This document shows, piece by piece, positions 18,149-30,291 of a stretch of DNA of 64,000 bases (position 1 is its first letter; every line of letters starts with the position of its first letter). The DNA comes from Deltaproteobacteria bacterium (GTDB lineage Bacteria; Myxococcota_A; Polyangia; Haliangiales; Haliangiaceae). The DNA lies in contig JANXOM010000160.1 in assembly GCA_025353585.1 (NCBI GenBank), forward strand, positions 1 to 64,000, given 5' to 3'. The position numbers were made by a program, and so were the translations under genes. The notes under the pieces were generated by a model. That model ran no database searches. It saw nothing but the letters and a program-made list of their open reading frames with translations, and was not told where the DNA came from.

Positions 18149-18159
18149 GAGGCCCGAGG

Positions 18160-18181
18160 GCGACGCTTACCGCAGCGTCGC
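18160..18181. terminator. Hairpin between convergent menaquinone operon and M13 peptidase operon
   Basis: GCGACGCT and AGCGTCGC form a perfect 8-base stem with the loop TACCGC. It lies 12 bases after the stop of the menE fusion and 11 bases after the stop of the opposing M13 gene, so it could serve both strands. There is only AAAT and no T-run, so it is a weak intrinsic terminator. Confidence 0.5.
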
Positions 18182-18191
18182 AAATCTGCTC

Positions 18192-20303
18192 TCACCAGAC
18201 GGTGCAGCGCGTCGCCTCGGAGCGCACCATCGCCGCGTCCGGCTTGCAGGCGAACGCCTTGGCGAACGCCGGCGAGTTCGAGAGCGGGCCGATGACGCGG
18301 TACTTCGCCACCGGGTGCGGGTCGCCCTGCACCATCAGGCGCTGCGTCTCGGGTCGCGTCTCGTCGCCGCGCCACTGCGCGAACCCGAGGAAGAACTGCT
18401 GCTCCGGCGTGAAGCCGTCGATGGTAGCCGCCGGCTTGCCCGCGAGCGAGCGCTGGTAGCCGCGCCACGCGATCGTCACGCCGCCGAGGTCGCCGATCGA
18501 CTCGCCGAGCACGAGCTTGCCGGTGTGATGGATGCCCGGCTCGATGAAGTAGCCATCGAACTGATCGGACACGCACTTTCCCTTCGCCTGGAACGCCGTC
18601 AGATCCGCGGGCGTCCACCAGTTCGACAGCGCGCCCGTCTCGTCGTACTGCGCGCCCTGATCGTCGAAGCCGTGGCTGACCTCGTGGCCGATGACCACGC
18701 CGATCGAGCCGTAGTTCACGGCGTCGCTCACGCCGAGATCGAAGCCCGGCGCGACGAGGATCCCGGCCGGGAACACGATCTCGTTCTGCTGCGGGTTGTA
18801 GTACGCGTTGCTCGTGGGCGGCGTCATGCCCCAGCGCCCGCGATCGAGCGGCTTGCCGATCTGCGCGAGGTCATCGGCGACGACGAAGCGGCGGCCGGCG
18901 AGCACGTCTTCCCAGAGCGCGTCGCGCGTGACGGGGACGCTCGCGTAGTCCTTCCACTTGTCCGGGTAGCCGATCTTCGGGTTGAACGTCGACAGCTTCG
19001 TCAGCGCGCGCTTCTTCGTGGCGTCGCTCATCCACGCCGCCTCGCGGATCGTGTCGCCGGTCGCGAGGAGGATGTTGTCGACCATCGTCTTCATCCGCGC
19101 CTTGGCCTCGGGCGAGAAGTACTTCTCGACGTACTTCTTGCCGAGCGCCTCGCCGAACAGCAGGTCCGCGGTTTCGGCGCAGCGCTTCCAGCGCGGCTTG
19201 ATCTCCGTCGCGCCGGCGAGGTACGCCTCGTCGAAGTCGAACGCCTCCGTGACGAGCGGCGTGCTGAGGAAGGGCGCCGCGTCCGCGAGCAGGTGCCACG
19301 TCAGGTACGTCTTCCACGTCGCCACCGGCGTCTGCGCGAGCGCCTTGTCGACCGCGCTCATGTAGGCCGGCTCGTCGACGTTGAGGCTCGCGTCGCCGTG
19401 CGGGATGTGGAGCGCGTCGAGGTATGCCGCCCACTCGACATGCGGTGCGAGCTTGCCGAGCGCGGCGAACGTCGTCGGGTGGTCGTGCGCCTTCGGGTCG
19501 CGCGCGGCCACGTTGTCGAGCTGCGCCTTCGCGAACGTGGTCTCGAGCGCCATCACGGCGTCGAGCGCGGCCGCCGGCTGCTTGCGCCCCGCGAGCTCGA
19601 ATACCTTTGCCATGTGGGCGCGGTACTTCGCGCGCGCCTCCACGAAGCGCTTGTCCGGCCTCAGGTAGTAGTCGCGCTCGGGCAGCCCGAGCCCGCTCGG
19701 CATCACGTCCGCGAGCACGCGCGTGGGCTGGTGCGGGTCCTGCTGCGAGCCGACGCCGAACGCGACGCCGATGTTGACGGCGTGCAGGTCGATGATCGCG
19801 TGGAGGATGTCCGCGCGCGTCTTGATCGCGTCGAGCTTTGCGAGCTGCGGCGCGATCGGCGCCACGCCCGCGCGGTCGGTCGCCGCCTCGTCGGTGCACG
19901 CGAGGTAGAAGTCGCCGACGATCTGGTCCGCGCTGCCCTTCGGCGCGCCTGGATGCGCGGCGATCTCGGCGAGCAGATCCTTCATGTGCTCCTTGTTGAG
20001 CTCGCCGGACTCCCAGCGCCGGCTCCACTTCCCCTGCGACGCCGGGATCGGGTGCGCCGCGCGCCACGCGCCGTTCGCGTACTGGAAGAAGTCGGTGCAC
20101 GGATCCGCCGTGCGATCGACGTCGCTCGCGAACACGCCGCGGAGCGCGGGCGCGGCCGGCGGTGCGGCGGGCGGTTCGGCGGCGGCCACCGGCGTGGCGG
20201 GCACGTTCGTCGCGGGCGGCGCGGCGACGGTGGTGGCCGGGGCGCTGGCGCCGCCGCACGCGGCCAGAGCAGACAGGAGGATCAACGCGAGGTGCGGCTT
20301 CAC
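18192..20303 (-). CDS. M13 family zinc metallopeptidase, lipoprotein (neprilysin/PepO-like)
   Basis: 703 residues. A lipoprotein signal ends LILLSALAACGG, then a Pro/Ala-rich spacer to about residue 55. The M13 N-domain begins DPCTDFFQYANGAW. The catalytic domain has NAYYNPQQNEIVFPAGIL, the zinc site VIGHEVSHGFDDQG (HExxH), and the third ligand in GESIGDLGG, where most relatives have GENIADLGG. The C-terminus ends in CTVW, typical for the family (CRVW). It cleaves oligopeptides, probably at the outer membrane facing the periplasm or outside. The start is GTG 20303, 15 bases after the preceding gene's stop, so it is probably the last gene of the parC-parE operon. Confidence 0.93.
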   Translation of the reverse strand: MKPHLALILLSALAACGGASAPATTVAAPPATNVPATPVAAAEPPAAPPAAPALRGVFASDVDRTADPCTDFFQYANGAWRAAHPIPASQGKWSRRWESGELNKEHMKDLLAEIAAHPGAPKGSADQIVGDFYLACTDEAATDRAGVAPIAPQLAKLDAIKTRADILHAIIDLHAVNIGVAFGVGSQQDPHQPTRVLADVMPSGLGLPERDYYLRPDKRFVEARAKYRAHMAKVFELAGRKQPAAALDAVMALETTFAKAQLDNVAARDPKAHDHPTTFAALGKLAPHVEWAAYLDALHIPHGDASLNVDEPAYMSAVDKALAQTPVATWKTYLTWHLLADAAPFLSTPLVTEAFDFDEAYLAGATEIKPRWKRCAETADLLFGEALGKKYVEKYFSPEAKARMKTMVDNILLATGDTIREAAWMSDATKKRALTKLSTFNPKIGYPDKWKDYASVPVTRDALWEDVLAGRRFVVADDLAQIGKPLDRGRWGMTPPTSNAYYNPQQNEIVFPAGILVAPGFDLGVSDAVNYGSIGVVIGHEVSHGFDDQGAQYDETGALSNWWTPADLTAFQAKGKCVSDQFDGYFIEPGIHHTGKLVLGESIGDLGGVTIAWRGYQRSLAGKPAATIDGFTPEQQFFLGFAQWRGDETRPETQRLMVQGDPHPVAKYRVIGPLSNSPAFAKAFACKPDAAMVRSEATRCTVW

Positions 20304-20318
20304 GCGCCGGAGAATGCC

Positions 20319-21098
20319 TCAGAACAGTTTACGACGCAGCCAATCTTCCGCCCGCCGCGCGACGAGCTTCTCCGCGAGATCCTCGCCGAGCTTCACGAGC
20401 GCGTGCACCTCGTCCTGCGCGTCCGCGAACGCGGCTGCGACGGGGAGCGACACGGGTAATGACACGGGCGCGCTGCCAAACAGGGTCCCCGCCGCGGACA
20501 GCGTGCCGTTCTCGTACGTCACCTGCACGGTGATGCCGGCCGGCAACTCGATGTGCGCGCGCAGCTCGCGCAACGCGAAGATCCACGACAGCGGGGTGCG
20601 AAACACGGTCTCGCCCGCCTCGGCGTGATCGACGTGCACCGCGATCCGGCCGAGGCCAGGAGCGAACGCGCTCGGGGAGAACGCGAGCTCGGCGTCATCG
20701 ATCACGACGCGCGACGCGTGCATCGGCGCGCGCTTCGGATGGGCCAGATGAAACAGCGCCGCGGCCGAGACGTCGAGGCGCACACCGCGCACCGCGAGCT
20801 CGGTGCACTCGCTCGACACGAGCGCGATGCCGAGCGGCCGCAGGTCGCAGCGCACCTCCGCGACCGCGAGCGCGAGGTGGCCGACCGCGTCGTCTCGGGT
20901 GACGGCGAGCTTCTTCACCTCCAGGCGGCCGCGCACGAGCGCCAGATCGGACTCGCCGACCGTGCCTTGCGCGCCGAGAGACTCCGCGAGCCGCTCCGCG
21001 ACACCGCTCGCCGTCCGCTCGCCGACAAAGAAGTCCATCACGAGCAGCGCGACCAGCCACAACACCACCACGGCAGCGAGCGCGCGCAGCCACTTCAT
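20319..21098 (-). CDS. Membrane-anchored protein, AsmA/lipid-transfer-like pattern
   Basis: 259 residues. One N-terminal membrane helix (ALAAVVVLWLVALLVMDFFV) is followed by a beta-rich periplasmic region: GTVGESDLALVRGRLEVKKL, AVAEVRCDLRPLGIALVSS, then ELAVRGVRLDV. This layout resembles the start of AsmA-like or DUF2993-like proteins that bind lipids, but I do not recognise a definite family. It begins 4 bases after the upstream BNR lipoprotein stop and ends 15 bases before the M13 peptidase start, so it is co-transcribed with both. Confidence 0.6.
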   Translation of the reverse strand: MKWLRALAAVVVLWLVALLVMDFFVGERTASGVAERLAESLGAQGTVGESDLALVRGRLEVKKLAVTRDDAVGHLALAVAEVRCDLRPLGIALVSSECTELAVRGVRLDVSAAALFHLAHPKRAPMHASRVVIDDAELAFSPSAFAPGLGRIAVHVDHAEAGETVFRTPLSWIFALRELRAHIELPAGITVQVTYENGTLSAAGTLFGSAPVSLPVSLPVAAAFADAQDEVHALVKLGEDLAEKLVARRAEDWLRRKLF

Positions 21099-21102
21099 CG
21101 CG

Positions 21103-22264
21103 CTACTTCGGGGCCGACTTCAGATCGAGGTGCCGCACGTCGACGCCGATCGCCCAGACCCGGCCCGCCGTACCGTCGGGCGCGCGGACCACGCGCAGCT
21201 TGTTCGCGGCCTTCGGCATGCCGGGCGCGGGCGTCCAGGTGGCGCCGCCGTCCTTCGTCTCGAAGCCCGTCGGGATCGCGCCGATCCAGCCGTGCTGCTC
21301 GTCGATGAAGCCGACGCCGAACTCCTGCATCTTGTTGTCGCTCGTGACGGGCAGCTCGTGCCACGTGTCGCCGCCGTCGGTCGTCTTCACGACGTAGCGC
21401 TGGGGCGCCGCGGTGACGTGCGCCTCGGGATCCGCGGCGGCCTCGCCGGTGTAGTTCTGCAGGGTCGCGTAGCCGACCGCGCGCGAGGCGAACGCGCCCT
21501 TCCACATCAGCTCGAACGGCCGCGCCGAATGGTAGACGACCTTCCACGTGCGCCCGGAGTCGGTCGTCTTCACGATCAGGCCGTGCGACGCGGCGACGTC
21601 CGGATCGCTGCCGGCGAACACGAAGCCCGTCGAGACGTCGACGAACTTGATGTCGAGGATCATCGCGACCTGCGGCGGCAACGCGAGCTTCGTCCACGTC
21701 GCGCCGCCATCGTCGCTGCCGAACAGCGCGGCCGGCCCGCCGACGCGCCCGCCCGCGTGGACGATCTCCCGGTGGAGCCGGTGGCCCGCGTTGACCGTGT
21801 CGACCTGCAGGATGTCGATCGCGCACATGCCGCGCGCGCCGGCCGCGTCGGGGAGCACGACGGGCGCCCACGTCGCGCCCGCGTCGTCGGTGCGATAGAG
21901 CATCGTGGCGTCGGTGACGCCGGGGAACGCATCGGGGCCGATGTTGCCCGCGAAGCCGCGCTTGTCGTCGAGAAAGCCGAGCGCGCGCCAGTACGTGCCG
22001 GGCTTGTCGAGGACCTTGGTCCAGGTCGCGCCGCCGTCCGCGGTGCGGAAGAGCTTGCCGGCGCCGTTGCCGTAGTAGCCGACCTGCTCCGAGGAGAAGT
22101 AGATGTCGTCCTGCTTGCCGGGGTACTTCTCGGTCGGGGCCTCGACCCAGTCTCCTGCCACGAGCACGGGCGCGTGCGCCGTACCCGGGCCCGTGCCCGT
22201 GCCCGATCCAGGCGCCGCGCCCCCGCACCCGGCGAGCACGAGGCCGACCCCCAGCACCGCTCTT

Positions 22265-22272
<8 letters not shown>
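21103..22272 (-). CDS. BNR/Ycf48-like beta-propeller lipoprotein
   Basis: 389 residues. Lipoprotein signal [12 protein letters not shown], then a Gly/Thr-rich linker. Repeated Asp-box motifs of sialidase/BNR type mark propeller blades: [55 protein letters not shown] and [11 protein letters not shown], six copies. The related family includes the assembly factor Ycf48/HCF136, but a bacterial lipoprotein of this kind has no assigned role. The start overlaps the end of parE by 8 bases (ATGTCTAG), so it is probably translated from the same mRNA. Confidence 0.85.
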
Positions 22273-24205
<1,933 letters not shown>

Positions 24206-26593
24206 CTAGTTCACTCCCTGCCCACCCTCGGCGTTCGCCAGGGGCTGGATGACGACCGGCGGCTCGATGACCACCAGCTGCGCGCGCTTGATGATCTGAT
24301 AGCCCTTACCACCGCGCGCCTTGACCTGCTTGTTGTCGGCGTGGAGCTCGAACTTCTTGCCGCTCTTGTCGGTCTCGACGTGCAGCACGTCGCTCTTGTG
24401 GCCCGAGATGAAGCCGATGACGGCGTCCTCCGGCTCCGTCTTGATGACGGTGACGCCGCGGCCGGCGCCCTCGAGCTTCGCGATCTCGTCGGCCTTGCAG
24501 TACGCGACGTAGCCGTCGCGCGTCGCCGTGACGACGACGTCGGTGTCATTGCACGCGACCACGCCGAGCACCTCGTCGCCATCGCCGGGCCGCGCGTAGC
24601 GGCGACCGGCCTTCGTCGTCAGCTCGCTCTGCGCGGCCATCGCGAACCGCAGGCCGTAGCCGCGCTTCGTGATCGCGAGCAGGGTCTCCGGGACGAGCGC
24701 GCGCGGATCGAGCGTGCGCGCGGCGACGATCTGCTCGCCATCGCCGAACTTGAAGTACTTCTGCGCGGGGTCGCCGTAGCCCGTCGACGGCGCGATGTCG
24801 TTGATGCGGATGACGTACGCCGAGCCGCGGTTCGTAAAGAACACGACGCGCTCCTTCGTGGAGCCCGGCAGCACGTGCGTGACCGCGTCGCCCTCGCGGG
24901 TGCGCGTCTGGTTCGGGTCCTTGATCTCTCGCGCGCGCTTGATCCAGCCGTCGCGCGTGACGACCACGTGCGCATCCTCGTCGACGATGAATGCCTCTTC
25001 GTCGTACTCCAGCTCCTCGCCGCCGTCCTTCAGGCTTCGGGTCCGGCGCGGCGTCCCGAGCTCGGCGGCAACGCCGCGCAGGTCATCCTTGATCACGGTC
25101 CAGAGCTTGTCCTCGTTCTTCAAGAGGGCCGAGATCCGCTTCGCCTCCGCCGCCTTGTCGCGCAGCTCCTCGCGGATGACGTTGACCTCGAGCTTCGCCA
25201 GCTTGTAGAGCCGCATCTCGAGGATCGCCTCGGTCTGCAGATCGGACAGCTTGAAGCGCTTGATGATCTTGCCGGCCGCGTCTTCCTTGCCGTCGGACGC
25301 GCGGATGATCTTGATGAGCTCGTCGAGCGCATCGAAGACCGTGACGAAGCCCTCGAGGATGTGGACGCGCGCCTGGAGCTGGCGCAGCTGGTACTCGAAC
25401 CGGCGCTGCGTGACGATCAGCCGGAAGTCGAGGAAGTAGAGGAGCGCGTCCTTGATGCCCATGCGCCGCGGCTGCGGCGGCGAGCCCGCGGGCGCGCCCT
25501 CGATAAACTCCGATGGCACGAGGCACGTCAGGTTCACGTGGAAGTTCGCCTGCAGCGGCGTGTGCTTGTAGAGGTACGCCATCACCATCTTCGGGTCGGC
25601 GTCCTTCTTGATCTCGAGGACGATGCGCACGTCGGTCGTGGACTCGTCGCGTACATCGAGGAGGTACGGCAGCTTCCGCTCGCGCACGACGTCCGCGATC
25701 TTCTCGACGAGATCCGACTTCTTCATCGCGTACGGCATCGACGTGATGATGATGTCCTCGCCGCCGCGCTTGCGCTCCTCGAGCTTGTACTCGCCCTGGA
25801 CGCGGATCGTGCCCTGGCCGTCCTTGTAGATCTGGCGCAGCTCGACCTTGCTGTTGAGCATCTGGCCGCCCGTGGGGAAGTCCGGGCCCTGGATGAACGA
25901 CATCAGCTTGACGTGATCGAGATCACGGTTCTCCGACAGCGCGATGAGCGCGTTCGTGATCTCGCGCAAGTTGTGCGGCGGGATGTTCGTCGCCATGCCG
26001 ACGGCGATGCCCGTCGAGCCGTTGACGAGCAAGTTCGGGTAGCGCGCCGGCAGGACGACCGGCTCCTCGGTCGTGCCGTCGTAGTTCGCGCGCATGTCGA
26101 CGGTCTCGAAGTCGAGCTCGCGCAGGAGCTCCATCGCGCCGGGCGCCAGGCGGCACTCCGTGTAGCGCATGGCCGCCGCCTCGTCGCCGTCGAGCGAGCC
26201 CCAGTTCCCGGAGCCATCGACGAGCGTGAGCCGCAGCGCCCAGTCCTGCGCGAGGCGGACCATGGCGTCGTAGATCGACGAGTCGCCGTGCGGGTGGTAC
26301 TTGCCCATCACGTCGCCGACGACCTTCGCGCTCTTGCGATGCTTCGCATCGGGGCGGAGGTGGTTGTCGTGCATCATCGAGTACAGGATGCGGCGCTGCA
26401 CCGGCTTCAAGCCGTCGCGGACGTCGGGCAACGCGCGCGAGGTGATGACGCTCAGCGCGTAGTTCAAGTAGCGGCGCTTGGCCTCTTCCTCGAGGGACGT
26501 GTCGTGGTCGCTGGGCCCACCGCCCATGCCACCGGGGGCCGCGGGTACGCCGCCGCCGCCGCTGCCGCCTGCTGATTTCGACTTCTTGGCCAT
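24206..26593 (-). CDS. parC: DNA topoisomerase IV subunit A (type IIA, ParC/GyrA)
   Basis: 795 residues from ATG 26593. The track's ORF (to 27307) is extended by about 238 residues of shadow. After a Gly/Ser-rich head ([15 protein letters not shown]) comes the winged-helix and tower domain: [44 protein letters not shown], and catalytic Tyr in AMRYTECRL. The coiled coil contains [17 protein letters not shown]. The C-terminal beta-pinwheel has repeated [11 protein letters not shown]-type blades but no canonical GyrA box; the nearest is KARGGKGYQ. That and the adjacent parE favour topoisomerase IV over gyrase. It is first in a minus-strand operon. Confidence 0.88.
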   Translation of the reverse strand: MAKKSKSAGGSGGGGVPAAPGGMGGGPSDHDTSLEEEAKRRYLNYALSVITSRALPDVRDGLKPVQRRILYSMMHDNHLRPDAKHRKSAKVVGDVMGKYHPHGDSSIYDAMVRLAQDWALRLTLVDGSGNWGSLDGDEAAAMRYTECRLAPGAMELLRELDFETVDMRANYDGTTEEPVVLPARYPNLLVNGSTGIAVGMATNIPPHNLREITNALIALSENRDLDHVKLMSFIQGPDFPTGGQMLNSKVELRQIYKDGQGTIRVQGEYKLEERKRGGEDIIITSMPYAMKKSDLVEKIADVVRERKLPYLLDVRDESTTDVRIVLEIKKDADPKMVMAYLYKHTPLQANFHVNLTCLVPSEFIEGAPAGSPPQPRRMGIKDALLYFLDFRLIVTQRRFEYQLRQLQARVHILEGFVTVFDALDELIKIIRASDGKEDAAGKIIKRFKLSDLQTEAILEMRLYKLAKLEVNVIREELRDKAAEAKRISALLKNEDKLWTVIKDDLRGVAAELGTPRRTRSLKDGGEELEYDEEAFIVDEDAHVVVTRDGWIKRAREIKDPNQTRTREGDAVTHVLPGSTKERVVFFTNRGSAYVIRINDIAPSTGYGDPAQKYFKFGDGEQIVAARTLDPRALVPETLLAITKRGYGLRFAMAAQSELTTKAGRRYARPGDGDEVLGVVACNDTDVVVTATRDGYVAYCKADEIAKLEGAGRGVTVIKTEPEDAVIGFISGHKSDVLHVETDKSGKKFELHADNKQVKARGGKGYQIIKRAQLVVIEPPVVIQPLANAEGGQGVN

Positions 26594-26740
26594 GGGGTCG
26601 GGTCCTGAAGATTCGCGGGCACCTTGCCCCGAGTCCGTGAAAAGTTCCAGTTGGTCGCCTTTTCTCGTCGGTGCGGGGGGCGGTAGGCGAACAGCGAGGT
26701 GCGGCGTGGCCATTTGTTGGTCGTCCCGAGCCGCCGTGAT

Positions 26741-27403
26741 ATGGCTCGATGCCCCGCCATGGTCCGCAGACGTAGCCGCCCGGGCAAGAAAAGCGACCAG
26801 CGCCGCCTCGTCGGGCTGAGCATCAGCGGCGCGCGTGGCTCGATCGGCAAGCGCGGCACCACCGCCGGGCCGGCGCGGCGCGGCGGCGCCCTCGTGGTGC
26901 TCGTCCTCGCCGGGCTCGTCCTCGTGAACCTGTACGTCTTCGTCTGGGACAAGAAGACCTCGGTCGGCGCGATCAAGGAGCAGGCGGAGCACGCGACGCC
27001 CGCGCTCGCGATCCCGGCCCACGCGCTGGAGACGTTCGCCCCGCCGCCGGTCGGCCCGACCACGGTCCAGCCGACGCAGATCATCGGCTCGCCGAGCACG
27101 CCCGCCGGCGCCGCCGCGCCGCCGCCCGGCACCATCGTCGGCAAGGTCAGCAAGTCCGACACGCTCGGCCGCCTCCTCAAGCACAACGGCCTGTCGGGCG
27201 CGGAGGCCGACGAGGTCATCCGCGCGCTGGCGGGCACCCTCGACTTCAAGGCGATCCGCGCCGGCCAGGCGTTCCGCATCGAGCGGGGTCCCGATGGCAA
27301 GGTCCACGCGTTCGAGCTCGTCGTCAGCAAGCTCCAGACGGCGCGCGCCGAGCGCGATGACAAGGGCGTGCTCGTCGCGATCCCGCCGAAGAGCCCCACG
27401 TAG
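26741..27403 (+). CDS. Single-pass protein with OapA/LysM-like domain
   Basis: About 220 residues. A basic cytoplasmic tail ([14 protein letters not shown]) is followed by one membrane helix ([22 protein letters not shown]), a Pro/Thr/Ala spacer, and a domain of about 65 residues: [35 protein letters not shown]. The last domain resembles the OapA/LysM-like modules that precede M23 peptidase domains in Csd3/MepM-like proteins; here there is no peptidase. It could bind peptidoglycan. The start is uncertain: ATG 26741 or 26759; neither has a strong ribosome-binding site. It diverges from parC. Confidence 0.65.
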   Translation: MARCPAMVRRRSRPGKKSDQRRLVGLSISGARGSIGKRGTTAGPARRGGALVVLVLAGLVLVNLYVFVWDKKTSVGAIKEQAEHATPALAIPAHALETFAPPPVGPTTVQPTQIIGSPSTPAGAAAPPPGTIVGKVSKSDTLGRLLKHNGLSGAEADEVIRALAGTLDFKAIRAGQAFRIERGPDGKVHAFELVVSKLQTARAERDDKGVLVAIPPKSPT

Positions 27404-27450
27404 CGGCGGTTTGGGTTGCAGGGCGTGGGGTTCGGTCCCATGCTTGAGGG

Positions 27451-27888
27451 GTGATCAAGCTCCTCGTCGGTCTGCTGAAGGGTGCCGTGATCGGCGGCGC
27501 GGTCGGGTACGGAGCCTGGGCCGCGCATCTCTCCGCGACCTGGCTCGCGTGCGGCGTGGTCGGCGCGCTGGTGGGCCTCATCGTCGGCCGCCCGATCTGG
27601 TCGCTGCTGCGCGACAAGGACTCCACCTCGGTCATCGCCCTCCTGAAGATGGCGTTCGGTTTCGGCGTGGGCGTCGGCCTGTGGGCGCTCGTGGCGAAGG
27701 CCTGGAATCCGCCGCAGGACATGCTCGTGGTCGCGCAGATCTCCACCGTCTCTTTGCTCTGGTGGTCGCCGACCCTGTGCGCTGCGGTCGGTGCGGTGTA
27801 CGGCGCGTTCGTCGAGGTGGATGATGCGGTGGGTCACAACCCCGCCGGCGACAAGGCGATCGTTCCGGCGAAGTCGAAGAAGTCCTAG
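27451..27888 (+). CDS. Small multi-pass membrane protein
   Basis: 145 residues, unrecognised. Four hydrophobic segments are visible ([53 protein letters not shown] and [20 protein letters not shown]), with many Gly residues, and a Lys-rich tail. The inner membrane is the likely location. The start is GTG 27451 with GAGGG just upstream. It follows the OapA-like gene by 47 bases. Confidence 0.7.
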   Translation: MIKLLVGLLKGAVIGGAVGYGAWAAHLSATWLACGVVGALVGLIVGRPIWSLLRDKDSTSVIALLKMAFGFGVGVGLWALVAKAWNPPQDMLVVAQISTVSLLWWSPTLCAAVGAVYGAFVEVDDAVGHNPAGDKAIVPAKSKKS

Positions 27889-27926
27889 CCGGGCGGCCGG
27901 GGCTGCGTGGTAAGCCTCGCGGGCCG

Positions 27927-30008
27927 ATGAAGCTCGCTGTCTGGCTACTGTTGCTGTCCACGGTCGTCTCGGGCGCGGCCGCCTGCGGCGATGACCTTCG
28001 CGGTGACATCACGATCGTCGTGGCGTCCGATTCGCTGGCGGTGCCCGCACTGACCGAGTACGTCGCGCTGACGCCCGGACCGGCGTCCCTGGCGCTCAGC
28101 AGCGTGGCCGACGCGGGCGCGGCGGCGGCGGCCGATGACGGCTACGGCTGGCGGATCGTGGTCGTGGGTGACCCCGCGCAGCCCGCCGAGGGTTACGTCC
28201 TGGCGCATCCGCAGCCGCGCACGCTCGTCGTCCGCGCAGCCGACCCCCTCGGAGCGCAATATGGCGTGTCGGAGGCGCTCGAGGATCTGGGCTTCCGCTT
28301 CCGCCACCCGACCGACACGCTCGTGCCGACCGTGCCCGCCCTCGCCGAGACCGCGACGTTCGGCGTGCCCCACGCTCCCGAGATCCGCGTGCGCGGCGTG
28401 CAGTTCCACACGCTGCATCCGATCGAGGGCTACTTCGCGCTGTGGGAGCCATCGGCGGTGAACAAGGGGGACGCCCACCGCACCGTCGACTGGCTCGTGA
28501 AGAATCGCGGCAACTTCCTGCAGTGGCCGGCCCTCAACGACATCCTCGATCCGGCGGTGCGCGCGGCGTGGCAGACGTACGAGCGCGACATCATCGACGA
28601 CGCGCACATGCGCGGCATCCGCGTCGGCATCGGTATCGAGATGTTCGGCTCGGGCAACCTGCAGCTCGCGCTCGACCTCATCGACGACACCTCGGGCGAC
28701 AAGACGATCCAGGTGCAGATCGCCGAGCGCCTCCACGTCGCGCTCGACGATCTGCCGTGGGACGTCGTCGCGATCAGCTACGGGGAGTTCTTCGACGAGC
28801 CAGCACAGGACTTCGTAGACGCGAACAACGCGCTCGCGGCCGAGCTGCGCGTGCAGGCGCCGACGACCGAGCTCCACGCGATCGTGCACGTCGGCGCGAC
28901 GCAGCGCGTGGTCTATCAGGGCGAGGACATCCCGTACTACTTCCTCGTGAAGTTCGCCGACCCATCCATCATCCCCGACATCCACTCGGTCATGTACTAC
29001 GACCTGTTCCAGCCGGCGGGCGGCGCCTACCAGCAGTCGAACTTCGACGAGCACCGCCAGTACATCGTGAATCGGATGTGCTCGAACCAGAAGGTCTCGT
29101 ACTTCCCCGAGCTCGCCTACTGGGTCGCGTTCGACAACTCGGTGCCGACCTTCATGCCGCTCTACGTCCGCAGCCGGTGGCTCGATCTGCAGCGCCTCCC
29201 GACGATGGCCCCGCCACCGTGCGGCAAGCTCGACGCGCACTACCTGTTCTCGAGCGGCGACGAGTGGGGCTACTGGCTGCAGAACGTGACGGCGCTGCAC
29301 GACACCTACGAGCACGCGCGGAGCGCCCAGGCGCTGTTCGACGACGCGCTCGTGCCCGACCTCGGCGTCGACGGCGCGAAGCTCGTCGGCACGCTCGCGT
29401 CGGCCCAGAACGAGGCGCTGATCACGGGCGGGCTCGCGCCCTACATGGCGGGGCGCGACGCGATCATCGACGCCGGCCGCGCGCTGCACATCGTCTCGCA
29501 GCCCGACCGCGTGACGTTCGATCAGCTGCCGATGATGGCGGCCGCGGACCTGACCGCGTTCGACGCGACGGTCCTGACGCCGCTCGCCGCCCACGCCGAC
29601 GAGCTCGACTCGCTGAGCCGGCACTTCGCCGCGCTCGGCCTCGCCGACTCGCGCTGGGTGCGCGAGCTCCAGGACGGCCTCGACGTCGACCGGCTGCGGG
29701 CGCGGTTCGTCACGTCCTGCTATCGCGCGGTGCTCGCGCACCTCGGCGGCGACGAGGTGACGGCCACCGCCGAGCGCGCCTCGGCCGCCGCGTTGCTCGT
29801 GGCCGCGCAGACGACCATCGCCGGTCGCCACGGCGACCTCCACGACACGCACGGCGCGCGCCTCACGGCTCGCACGCAGAACCACACGTCGTTCGGCTAC
29901 GGCTATCTCTTCCAGGCGGACTCGGCCTGCTACTGGCGTCGCGAGCTGGCGCAGGTCGACGGCGCGCTGGGCAACGCCACCGTGACGCCGCCGGACTGCT
30001 TCCTCTAG
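27927..30008 (+). CDS. Glycosidase-like lipoprotein (GH20/alpha-glucuronidase-type N-domain)
   Basis: 693 residues. Lipoprotein signal LLLLSTVVSGAAACGD. Residues about 60-130 (YVLAHPQPRTLVVRAADPLG, QYGVSEALEDLGFRFRHPTD) match the small domain that precedes the catalytic barrel in GH20, GH67 and DUF4838-like proteins. The barrel region follows: WLVKNRGNFLQWP, GIRVGIGIEMFGSG, DVVAISYGEFFDEPAQDF and HSVMYYDLFQ. Charged residues such as GEFFDE could be catalytic, but I cannot fix the family or substrate. The C-terminal part is helical and has a few Cys. Likely polysaccharide breakdown or binding at the cell surface. Confidence 0.7.
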   Translation: MKLAVWLLLLSTVVSGAAACGDDLRGDITIVVASDSLAVPALTEYVALTPGPASLALSSVADAGAAAAADDGYGWRIVVVGDPAQPAEGYVLAHPQPRTLVVRAADPLGAQYGVSEALEDLGFRFRHPTDTLVPTVPALAETATFGVPHAPEIRVRGVQFHTLHPIEGYFALWEPSAVNKGDAHRTVDWLVKNRGNFLQWPALNDILDPAVRAAWQTYERDIIDDAHMRGIRVGIGIEMFGSGNLQLALDLIDDTSGDKTIQVQIAERLHVALDDLPWDVVAISYGEFFDEPAQDFVDANNALAAELRVQAPTTELHAIVHVGATQRVVYQGEDIPYYFLVKFADPSIIPDIHSVMYYDLFQPAGGAYQQSNFDEHRQYIVNRMCSNQKVSYFPELAYWVAFDNSVPTFMPLYVRSRWLDLQRLPTMAPPPCGKLDAHYLFSSGDEWGYWLQNVTALHDTYEHARSAQALFDDALVPDLGVDGAKLVGTLASAQNEALITGGLAPYMAGRDAIIDAGRALHIVSQPDRVTFDQLPMMAAADLTAFDATVLTPLAAHADELDSLSRHFAALGLADSRWVRELQDGLDVDRLRARFVTSCYRAVLAHLGGDEVTATAERASAAALLVAAQTTIAGRHGDLHDTHGARLTARTQNHTSFGYGYLFQADSACYWRRELAQVDGALGNATVTPPDCFL

Positions 30009-30126
30009 CGAGCCGGAGGGCTGGCCGACCTGGCCAGCCCCCGAGCCAGGCTGCGGGCTTCGCCCGGTGCGACGGGTGTAAACACGGGCGCTTGGGCCGG
30101 GCACGCCCCGTGCTCGTACGCCCTGC

Positions 30127-30198
30127 ATGCGCGACGCCCGCCTCTTCGCCCTCGCTCACCTGCTGCTGATCGCCGTCGCCCTCTACGGCCTGATCTAG
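30127..30198 (+). CDS. Possible 23-residue hydrophobic peptide
   Basis: Reads MRDARLFALAHLLLIAVALY then GLI and stop. A short charged head followed by one continuous membrane helix is the layout of small membrane proteins. There is no clear ribosome-binding site and no supporting context beyond lying in an intergenic gap (30009-30291). It is shorter than the ORF track limit. Low confidence. Confidence 0.3.
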   Translation: MRDARLFALAHLLLIAVALYGLI

Positions 30199-30252
30199 GA
30201 CGGCCGCCGCCGGGAGGCGCGCGCCGCCACCCGAGCGTCCGAAATCCGGCCG

Positions 30253-30280
30253 CTAACAAAGGGGCCAGGCCCCTGTTAGG
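30253..30280. terminator. Strong hairpin at a convergent gene end
   Basis: CTAACA...GGGGCC and GGCCCC...TGTTAG pair with a two-base bulge, giving a stem of up to 11-12 bases. It lies 11 bases after the stop of the FadL-like gene on the minus strand and downstream of the glycosidase-like gene on the plus strand. It fits a bidirectional terminator; it could also be a REP-like palindrome. Confidence 0.5.
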
Positions 30281-30291
30281 CGCGAAATCGG

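Noticed and set aside
26594-27307. N-terminal extension of the parC ORF in the track
   Set aside because: It is antisense to the OapA-like gene; the true start is ATG 26593 (MAKKSKSA).
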